Assembly: GCF_000344685.1 (NCBI RefSeq)
Contig: NW_006920416.1
Coordinates: forward strand, 1,634,526-1,698,525
DNA: 64,000 nucleotides
Reading direction: 5' to 3'
Origin: Gloeophyllum trabeum ATCC 11539
Taxonomy: Eukaryota; Basidiomycota; Agaricomycetes; Gloeophyllales; Gloeophyllaceae
Made by a program: the position numbers and the translations under genes. Position 1 is the stretch's first letter. The number at the start of each line of letters is the position of its first letter. This document shows, piece after piece, positions 55,757-64,000 of the stretch. The notes beneath the pieces were generated by a model. It ran no database searches and was not told where the DNA came from. It was given only the letters and a program-made list of their open reading frames with translations.

Positions 55757-57489
55757 GATGGGAGGGGGGAGGGGGGTAAGACGCTGGGAGGTGATAACGG
55801 GATGTAGTTTGCGATTATGCTGAGTGTAGTCTACCTATGTTGTTGTTTGTTGTATGTTCCGCCTGTAAGCCTTATATGTAGTCCTTGGTTTCCTTTGATG
55901 TATCAGTACTCTGGTAGTACGGAATGGTACCCCCGACCCGAAGATCTGCCGTAGCTGACCTTTATTCAGCCAGACCGTAAGCAGGTACAGGAGTCGATAC
56001 AGAGAAATCTGTCCAGACTGTCGATTGGAAGCGAGATCCAGGTCAGGCATGGGTAGATACGTTGCCCTAGCGCACCGATGATGAGCCCGAACCCGGACGA
56101 TAGTACACGGCCTATACCTTGCAACCGTGCAACCTTAGAAATTCCTGACATCTCTGTCCCACCAGTTCGCTGGTTAGTGAATCTGACAGAGGAATGGGAC
56201 GAAGTAGGTATGCGTTAGCGGGATCTCAGGGGAAAGCGATGGGTTTGCATCTGCCGTGATAGACGTGTTCGGTGACGTACGCAGACGTCGTGCGGATTAC
56301 GAGCCAAACGCGCCTCGTAACAAGTCGATTCGTGCCGGATACATAGGCGTTCGAAATAATGGAGACTGTAGAAGTATCCAAGCCTACGCATCGAAGTGCG
56401 CTATCACCACCTTCGGTGGCATCAACTAAACGGCATGTCAGGATGGCGGGGCACTACAGGACAACCCACGCACGACTCTGAGGGTGCGTCATCTGGTAAG
56501 GCAGTCTACGAGTACCAAGACGACGCAGCCGTCACGAGGATGGCTGTCCCTCGACGTCTTGGATAAGGATTGATTGCGTCGAACGCAGGGAGGCGAGGAC
56601 GACAGATATGAAGATGAGGATACCGAATCGACAAGTGCAAAACCGAGACTCGGAGTTGTCAGACAGCGTAGAGTGATCACTGAGCAGATGTCGTGTGTTG
56701 CTACAGATGGCTGGAGGTCAGATTTCCACCTGAGATAAAGGCAGCGGCCCCAAACTCGAGATTATATCGGTAAGCCAAGTTGATTATTGCAGAACATGGT
56801 CAGAGGGGAAATTCAATGATGGGAGGTATACCTCGGGATATCTTCGCCGTCTGACATGAGCTATACACAGTCGGTGGGATGACAAACACTACGGAGATGT
56901 GACTGCTATACGCCCTGAGATGGTGAGCGGCAAATATTCGATGTTCGTACACTCCTTCTCTTTCTTGAAACCTGCTGGTCCAGACAAGTCTTCGGATCAA
57001 GGACACAGCCCTTGTCCGGAGACTGACTACTGAAGGATGGGGGACAACGTAGAGAAGAGGCCACTGTCGACCTGAGATGACGAACGGCAAATCTTTGATG
57101 CACGTACCTCTTTCCCTCACAGTACCTATTCCTCCCGCTCATTCTTCGGAATCAGCATCAGAGTCGTCATCGCGGTGGCCACAAGTGAAAGCATAGGAGA
57201 CAACAAGAAGATGAGGACACCGTGCAAATGGAGAGGATGAACGAAAGACGTTGGATGTTTATACCTCCGGCCCTTCCTTGGACCATGCTCGCAAGCCTGC
57301 TCCCTCCGACCATTCTTCCGGGCATCAGAGTCGATGTGCAGCTATCAAAAGATCAAGTCCAACATTGATGACTACAGCGCCGAGAAATGTCTCGTTGACT
57401 GAGCCGACGTCAGGTTGAAACTCGTCAATCCATAGCATGGGCCGTGATACAGGTGGTCTCCATGCTAAATCAGACTGATTGAGAGTAGG
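55757..57489. other. Gene-free region with degenerate ~160-bp repeats
   Basis: No gene. Blocks like CCTGAGATGGTGAGCGGCAA then ATATTCGATG (about 56919) recur as CCTGAGATGACGAACGGCAA then ATCTTTGATG (about 57073), with a weaker third copy near 57235. The rest is without recognisable structure. Confidence 0.5.
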
Positions 57490-57491
57490 TA

Positions 57492-57878
57492 CTGTATGTC
57501 TATGTATGTAAGCGACGTAACGCGTAACGCAGCCTCCGTTGCGTTACCCGGAGCGCACTTGGTAACGCGTAACGCAGAGGTTGTTGTCTTCTCCGGGGAA
57601 GTGTAACGCTCGTCAAAAAATTCGACTTTTGGTAGGATTTAGCTACGAATATTATTCCGTCAATATATCTCAGCAGTTAAAAATCAAGTATTATATTGTA
57701 GAGTGCTTCTTTGCATCCCTAATATGGAAGGATCATATGTAGAAGCGCATGGGTACTGGTCGGGTTGCGGTTGCTAATTTTACCAATGTAACGCGTAACG
57801 CCGGCTTTGTTACTTCGAGGGGTGCCATTTCAAGGTGTAACGCTGTGCGCCCGGTTGCTTACATACATAGATATACAG
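57492..57878. mobile_element. Tc1/mariner-like MITE with GTAACGCGTAACGC repeats
   Basis: Terminal inverted repeats CTGTAT(G/A)TCTATGTATGTA followed by AGC (22 bp, one mismatch) lie at 57492-57513 and 57857-57878. They are flanked by TA on each side (57490-57491, 57879-57880). Inside, GTAACGCGTAACGC occurs near both ends and in between. A TA duplication fits Tc1/mariner. There is no coding capacity. Confidence 0.75.
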
Positions 57879-57880
57879 TA

Positions 57881-58759
57881 TGGGGCAACGGTACTTGCCG
57901 GGCCCTATCCGCAGGCACTTCTTAACTTAGGAGACTCTCCGTAAACGGCAATGATCGTTATGTCGACGGAAAGCATCCGAAACCTCCCGAGTTCTCTTCC
58001 ATCGCAGCACACTCGCTGCGCACTGATCAGTTGCTTTCGGAGCATTCTTTGTCCATATGCATATCGCTGTGAACCCCACCCCAAGCATGCATCCTAAGTT
58101 CCTGAGACGAAGAGTGTGTCGCCTGATTATCTGCTGCTGCGATTATCCATTCCACAGGACGTTCGGCGCATGTTTTGGGAGGCGTTTGTCAGTTGCGATC
58201 AAAACTGATGATTGCAGCCTCGTGCTGCGACTCGTAGTGTGATCAGTTACTACCTCGCGCGACGTATGAATCTGTGACGGCTACATTGTCTGAACGTCAA
58301 AAACACCAAGCGCAGAGCGTTAAGGACATCGCGGGTCTTTCTGGTCGGTAAGCTCTTTACGTCGCCACAATGGCGACCCATGCACGATTGGACGCCACTC
58401 CACCCAGGTCCCGAAAACCCCGCTTAGATTCAAATCCCTCGGACCCGCACCTGAACGGATCCATGCGCCCAGCACCGCATCCGCGCGCGGGCCCCGACCC
58501 TCCTCCCGATCGTATCCCTGGCTACCGCCCCGGCACGCCCGGCAAGCGTCTTTCTCCTGGTGGCACGTCCACATCGAAGGGGAGCCCTGTGTGCCACCCG
58601 CGTGGGCCTGCGTATATATGCCCCGCGTGCTCGCTGATATTTATACGCCTTTCTTTCCTTCCTTTCTTTTCTCCTAGCTCAAGCCCTGGTGGTCGTCCGC
58701 TCCCCTGTATCTGCCCTCGTCCCTGTATTTAACGTCTTCAAGCCCGAGTCCAAGTCAAA
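57881..58759. other. Promoter region of the GH16 gene
   Basis: No gene seen. A C-rich stretch precedes the TATA-like box and a pyrimidine-rich tract (about 58650-58680) that often lies near transcription starts in fungi. Confidence 0.4.
58613..58619 (+). promoter_or_regulatory. TATA-like box of the GH16 gene
   Basis: TATATAT about 140 bases before the ATG at 58760. A second AT-rich candidate (GATATTTATAC) follows about 25 bases later. Confidence 0.45.
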
Positions 58760-60018
58760 ATGCGCTCGTCCATATCCCTCGGTCTCCCCTTTGTCGCGTC
58801 CCTCGTCTCATCAGCATGGGCTGCTACGTACGCGCTGAGCGACAACCACGTCGGGCAGGACTTCCTTACCTCCTTCACACACGAAGCAATCCCGGACCCC
58901 ACCTCCGGCAGAGTGTAAGGGCCTTTCCCACTTGGTGGCAGGCTAAGTACTGATTGGTGCCATTCATGTTATCCAGTAACTACGTCGACCAAGCTACGGC
59001 ACTCTCCAAGAACCTGACGTTCACGTCCGCCGACAGCCTCATCATGCGTGCGGACGACACGACCGTGCTCACCGCGTCCGGATCAGGGCGGGACAGCGTG
59101 CGCATCAAGTCCGTCAAGACATACACCACGCACGTCGCTGTGTACGTCTTCCACCGATCCACGATCACCGAGTGCATAACTGACCTCGACGCAGCTTCGA
59201 CGTCCGGCACATGCCGCAAGGCCTGTCCACCTGGCCCGCCGCCTGGGAGACGCTCGAGGACGGGTGGCCCGCCTCAGGCGAGGTCGACATCCTCGAGGGC
59301 GCAAACGACGTCACGCCGAACCAGAGCACTCTGCACACCTCGCCGGGCTGCACGATGCCCGACGGGCGTGCGCAGACCGGCGCGGTGGTGACGGAGGACT
59401 GCGGGGATAGTGGAGGAGCGAACCTCGGCTGTGGGGTGCACGCGCCGACGAGCAACAGCTTCGGGCCCGCGTTCAACCAGAACGGCGGCGGGTGGTACGC
59501 GATGGAGCGCACGAGCACGTTTATTAAGGTGTGGTTCTGGGCAAGGAACGACCCCAGTGTGCCCGCGGATGTGTCGTCGGGCGCGCAGAGCGTGAACACC
59601 GATGCCTGGGTGCGCCTTTGCCTCTTGATCTCATCTCGTCGCGCGGATACTGACTCGCGCGGATCCGATAGGGCACGTCCACCGCGTTCTTCCCGAACAC
59701 GGACTGCGATATCGCGAGCAAGTTTGGACAGAACAACATTATCATCAACCTGACCTTCTGTGGCGCGTGGGCGGGCGCCACGTTCGCGCAAGCGGGCGGG
59801 CAAGGTGATTGTGCCAGTGAGTATCCCGTTTCATTGTACTCCTCCTCTTTCATGTTCAGCACTTTCGCTGTCTCCCAATGCTTTCCTTCCCCACCTCGTC
59901 CGTTTTCCGCGCTGTCTGGTATGATGCTCACCCTGTCCTCGCAGCCTACGTCAACAACAACCCCTCGGCCTTCTCCGAGGCGTTCTGGGACATCGCCGCG
60001 GTCCGCGTCTACACATGA
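58760..60018 (+). CDS. Secreted GH16 endo-1,3(4)-beta-glucanase
   Basis: Five exons (58760-58914, 58977-59141, 59195-59609, 59672-59816, 59945-60018) join to 317 residues. Residues 1-21 (MRSSISLGLPFVASLVSSAW plus A) are a signal peptide. The GH16 catalytic motif GEVDILEGAND carries the nucleophile and acid/base glutamates. Flanking MPQGLSTWPAAWE, TLHTSPGCTMP, GWYAMERTSTFIKVWFWARN and ASKFGQNNIIINLTFCGAWA match the Lam16A-type laminarinases of white-rot fungi. It should cleave beta-1,3 (and mixed 1,3/1,4 or 1,3/1,6) glucans outside the cell, in wall remodelling or nutrient recovery. Length is as usual and no binding module is attached. Confidence 0.95.
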
Positions 60019-61397
60019 GCCCGCCCGCGCCGGGCCAAGTCCCTGGCGGACCGAAGGTAGCAGGTATTTATGAAGGCTATTTATTCGCCGCTGAGAAAGA
60101 GCAACAGGAGGAAAGGCAAAGTGTACTACTAACAAAAGCATGGCGGGTCCTGTCGTTGTCGTTCGTTGATTGATTCATTGGCTGTATATACCCGCAATTC
60201 ATTCGTTTTCCTCGCTCGGTTCATCCATCCCACTTTTGTGACATATGTATGCCGGTGAGCTAGGCTGATGATAAATAGCTTGACACGTCTGGCCATGGTA
60301 AGTCTCAGGTTACGAGGAGAAGATATCGGCATATCGGCAGGAGTCCGCGACAAATAAAAGTACAAATCTGCCACAACATAGAGACGCATCTCACCACGCC
60401 ACATCCTATGGTTGTCCATTGGTTTATTGCAGCGGATTCCTCCTAGGCGCGTCTTACCGTCGGACTACTATCGAATACTGCTAAGACTTACATCGACAAA
60501 GTCTGAAGTATCCTTACAATGTAAGTTATTGCCTTGCTAGTCTGCGCTCACTCTATCCTGTTTCGCGCAGCTTGGACCACTGCATTGACCTATTTACTCT
60601 ATCCTGGCCTGGACGCAGTGAGTGAATGGGACCATGCTCGGATAGCCTCCCCGTAGGATCCGCGTGTGCACGTTAACACACGTACTGAACCATCTCTATC
60701 CGAAAGTGCTTGTGCTGCGCTGTTCTGTCGCCGTGTCATGGTTCTCCACCGCACTGACCAAAGACAGCGATTGTGTGTCCCTCTATTGTGAATGCGCAAC
60801 TACCACTCACACGCAGTCTCCGACTCGCTCTCAATATAAATGCCAGCCATTTCGCTCAATGCCGAGTTGAAGTGGGACTGTGCCTCCCGAGTGCACAGCT
60901 CCATGCGGTATGGTTGCTTCATTGGACGCCCATGACGGCTCCGGTAGCACCGTAATATCAAGTCTACTCTCGCCTCGCAGCTAACTGCAATACGCTAGCG
61001 AAGGCGCCCATTTCTTCCGCTGGGGCGCCTTCCGCAGCAATCCATGGAAGGTGGTAAGTATGGCTCCATTGCCCTACGCCCGACCTTCAGCGCAGCGCTA
61101 AGCAGGGCGCTAATGTCCTTCGAAAAAGCAGTTCGCCACCCTCGGACCCTTGTCGGTACTCCTTTTGGTTGAACATGGCACTATTTGGCTTCGGACCGGA
61201 ATCTACGAGTAGAGTAAAATCCAGACTTCCGCTGTCGACTTGCATTTATCTGGGAAGTGCCGGCCAATCCACGCTCCATCCGAGCACATGCCACAAGGAG
61301 AGCAACCACGCGCTGTGATGTATTGACCTTTGGATAGAATTCACCTCCCACTTTCTGCGTGGCTGAGGCGTGTCCCTTGGGTATATCTGTACACCTG
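60019..61397. other. Intergenic, with a 10-bp hairpin
   Basis: No gene seen. A perfect hairpin GAAGGCGCCC / GGGCGCCTTC (61001-61010 and 61024-61033, 13-nt loop) lies in the middle. Confidence 0.45.
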
Positions 61398-62460
61398 ATG
61401 TGGAGTCCTCCAGTTTCTCCCGCAAGAACGCCGTACGTTCTTTACTTGGTGGGAACCCTTGTATTGTGGGTGCAGCTCGCCAAAGCCATCCCAGCCCCGC
61501 TGCGTGTTTCAGTGCTCTGTGACCCAGCTTCTTGGGCGGACGTTCTCGTTTTTCTTCTCACGAATTATATCGCCCATGCAGGTACCGCTGTCTCCTCTCC
61601 GGGAGCCTCATGGCCGCATGCGCTCGCCTGGAGAGTTCTCGTGGTCCTTGTACCATTTGCAAGTCGACAGTATTCACTGAAGATAATGGAACGCAAGACT
61701 GCAATGGGCGCGTTCGAACGAAGAGGTGACCTCTACGATGCGCTGGTCAGAAGGGCTCTGGGGGTGGCCACCCGAGACGAGAAAGGGACCCCTCAGATGC
61801 ATCCGAGAAGTGACAGGGTGCATCTGATTTCGCCGAGGGTTTCTCTGGATACAGCCCCCAGTAAGTGGTCAGGAGATCCATGCGTGGGAGAGCATGGCTT
61901 GCTCTATGCACTAGAAACGGCGGGCGGGCCCCTCGGCGTGTCTCAAAATCACCTCGGGACGCCAACGCGCGAAGATCACTCCGCGCGATCGCACGATTGC
62001 AGGTACATGTAAGACCACCCTCCCGGAAGGATACACCTGGGCAGAGTTGGACATCCAAGACGTGGCTGCCCGCCTTCCCGAGCAGCTTGAGGAAGACAAC
62101 AAGCATATCAATCTTCTTCCAAAGTCGCACAACAACACATTGCAGGCAGCGGTCTCGATATCCCAGCTGGTCCTGTCCCCGATTACATTACATTATATCG
62201 GCACAAGGGGAGAGCAAGTGGGCCGCTTCGGCTACGCGGCCTTTGGGCTGTCTGTATTCCCCTATACCCTCATGTCCATCATGAGCCTCCTCGGAGGCCT
62301 CATTATTCCTGATTTCCCATGCATGTTCGTACTGAACACCGCCGTTCTGCAGCAAGTGAGGGAGCGGGGGCCACGTATTCAACTTGATGGAAGCATCGGG
62401 ATCATACCACCAGAGGACGTCGGTGGAAACAGGGCGATCCGCGCCGCGTGTCTCTCCCTC
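61398..62460 (+). CDS. Multi-pass membrane protein of an agaricomycete-specific family, unknown function
   Basis: The N-terminal part reads MWSPPVSPARTPYVLYLVGT, then VQLAKAIPAPLRVSVLCDPA, SWADVLVFLLTNYIAHAGTA and a further hydrophobic stretch. The C-terminal part reads TTLPEGYTWAELDI, then NNTLQAAVSISQLVLSPITL and FGYAAFGLSVFPYTLMSIMS with a final membrane segment. The order (membrane start, IPAP...LCDP.SW.D, NY..HA, then LPEGY, then ..RG.QV..FGYAAFGL..) is one I associate with uncharacterised agaricomycete membrane proteins. The two parts are in different frames. At least one intron lies between about 61815 and 61985, and I could not fix its ends. The 3' end is uncertain too, so the gene may be partly decayed. 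Upstream exons are possible. Confidence 0.6.
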
Positions 62461-63522
62461 AGGTGCTCAAGCGGGATTCCGGGTGACGGGGGGAGACTAT
62501 TAAACCGACTTCATCCTCAGAGTTGCAATGGACGGAGAGGGGGCCGGGGGAGGGGGGGGGCGAAAGATTTTCAATGTGGCGGATTCAAACTCGAAATGCA
62601 CTTTTTGCCTTTCAGATCCCTTCCACCACAAAGCAAGCCCGGGCTGTCACTTCACCTCCCATCCAAGCCTCGACGGCCACCGCGCAGCACGCCAGTCCTC
62701 GCGGTGAGCATTTCCGTCCGGCCGGGCGTTCCCACCGCGCGGACTGCCCTCAGAAAATTCGCAGCTCCATTTGGAGAACATGGTGATTCCCCTTCGATAG
62801 TACTGGGGCGTGCATCCCCCCACCCGCGCGGAACACAGCTGCGGATGGGACCTCTCCCGGGCGTACGTATACGACGAAGAGAGGGAGAGACGCATCGGCA
62901 GCCCACGCTTCCCCGACGCAGCCTCTTCAATCCGGCGTTCCTGCCTACCCTCGCGCTTCCATATTTCTTCATCTACGCACATGGCGTGGCTGAGCACCGG
63001 GCAGTATTGTGCGCCCAATTATCGCACACTCGCTTTCTCCTCCTTTTGACTCGCGCCGCGCATTCCCGTCCTATGCATGCCCCCGTGTTCACGCCGCGCA
63101 ATAGTCTGCGCGATCGGGGGTTTGGTCGAGGTGAGCGAAAACGGACCTCGACGTGGGGTCATGCGCGATAGCTCCGTCCTAGTCCTAGTCCTAGTCCCCA
63201 CGATCGGCTGCGCGGGCGTCCGTGGGTGGGGCAGGGGTCGACTGCCTCCGTATTACGGCTGATGTCACTCGTGATGGTACTCGTAGCCGGGGTACTGGCG
63301 GTGTAGCGCACGAAGCTGGCGTGTATTGGTATTTGGTTCCCTCGCGGCGTGCGTCGTCGTCGTCGTGGAGGGCATCCGACTCTGGCATTATATACGCCTC
63401 CTGAAATGCGCGCCGTGATCGCCTGGCGGCGATGATGCCCCCGCGCTTTATGGCTGGTTAGGTCAACAACGACAAAATTCATTTTTGGGCGCACCGCATG
63501 TCCGAGTATCGCACGATCCGGA

Positions 63523-63554
63523 GCGGGCGAGCGGGCGGGCGGGCGGGCGGGCGG
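63523..63554 (+). repeat. GGGC tandem tract
   Basis: Repeated GGGC/GCGGGC units on the plus strand, a possible G-quadruplex-forming stretch about 70-100 bases before a TATA-like box. Confidence 0.6.
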
Positions 63555-63621
63555 CCCTGTGCGCACACATGCTGTCCAGAAATCACGCCGCGGTGACAGA
63601 AGAAGATGGTAGGATGAGAGA

Positions 63622-63629
63622 TATATAAA
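63622..63629 (+). promoter_or_regulatory. TATA box facing out of the window
   Basis: TATATAAA followed by a purine-rich stretch. No coding start is visible in the remaining 370 bases, so the gene would lie beyond the end. Confidence 0.4.
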
Positions 63630-64000
63630 GGGGGCAGTGGTGGGTGGAATGCGAAGAAAGAGAGCGGGGGCGATGTGAGTGGGGGAAAACGAACTCGAGC
63701 TCGGGGATGAAAGACTAGGCGCGCACCAACTTGGGCCGCCGGAACCGCCCTTTGCCGCTGGATATGCAGCGAACACGTCCGCCCGCATCTCAGGATATAC
63801 ACATATGTAGAGAGGCCAGATGGACGTGTGCGTGCGGAAAGGGACGGAAAGGCAGGAGAGGGAGGGGGTACAAGGCAGGAGAGTCGGAGATCGTCCGAGC
63901 CCGTCTCCGTTCTCCGACCAGACTGGATACTGGATACTGAACGGGGCCCGGCCGGGGACAGCGGCAGACGCAGAGCTTGTTGGACAGAAAAAGAGGGAAC

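Larger units (their letters stand above)
62461..64000. other. GC-rich region, no gene recognised
   Basis: The DNA is CpG-rich with long but low-complexity open frames on both strands. It is likely upstream DNA of a gene beyond the window. Confidence 0.4.

Noticed and set aside
57514..57856. GTAACGC repeats as a CRISPR-like array
   Set aside because: Eukaryotic DNA, irregular spacing, and the repeats lie within a TIR element with TA duplication.
58980..59803. Minus-strand frames across the GH16 gene
   Set aside because: Shadows; the plus strand holds signal peptide, catalytic motif and consistent splicing.

Overview
The window is nuclear DNA of a filamentous basidiomycete, probably an agaricomycete wood-decay fungus of polypore type. 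Three things suggest this: genes are cut by many 45-65 nt GT-AG introns, the protein families are typical agaricomycete ones (BTB proteins, NACHT NLR-like proteins, pseudokinases, expanded P450s, GH16 glucanase, aromatic amino-acid decarboxylase, a lineage-specific membrane protein), and mobile-element debris lies between the genes. No ribosomal or transfer RNA gene was recognised.

Layout. 1-2.1 kb: the 3' end of one DJ-1/PfpI gene and a decayed tandem copy split by two nested terminal-inverted-repeat (TIR) transposons. 2.1-8.1 kb: a block with inverted copies of one repeat near both ends, holding a BTB gene, a broken integrase/transposase-like gene and a companion gene. 8.1-10.7 kb: repeat debris with hairpins and an LTR-like piece. 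10.8-23 kb: an accessory cluster of a NACHT ATPase, a catalytically dead kinase-like protein with a C-terminal membrane segment, an intact DJ-1/PfpI gene, a DH(-BAR) RhoGEF, and a second dead kinase fused to an NLR-type region. The RhoGEF and the second pseudokinase share an N-terminal module followed by an intron at the same place. 23-26 kb: AT-rich degenerate repeats.

26-38 kb holds an aldo-keto reductase, two members of a three-gene family with a C-terminal helical (SAM-like) domain, a PLP-dependent decarboxylase and an importin-beta3 karyopherin. 38-42.6 kb is CpG-rich and shows no gene. 42.6-52 kb has two related cytochrome P450 genes flanking a RhoGAP-domain gene. 52.2-53.9 kb has a tandem duplication, a Tourist-like MITE and a second TIR element. 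That element contains a 386-base assembly gap whose two flanks are identical over 220 bp. 54.4-55.8 kb carries the third member of the helical-domain family. 57.5 kb has a mariner-like MITE. 58.7-60 kb encodes a secreted GH16 endo-glucanase, and 61.4-62.5 kb a multi-pass membrane protein. The end is GC-rich with a TATA-like box facing out of the window.

Most genes look unlinked in function (transport, redox, decarboxylation, wall glucan turnover). The coherent part is the 10.8-23 kb cluster of NLR, pseudokinase and RhoGEF genes, which resembles fungal self/non-self or stress-signalling inventories. That link is inferred from domains and one shared module, not shown. Exon boundaries are my own reading of splice sites and reading-frame continuity. 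Functions rest on motif recognition without any database search.
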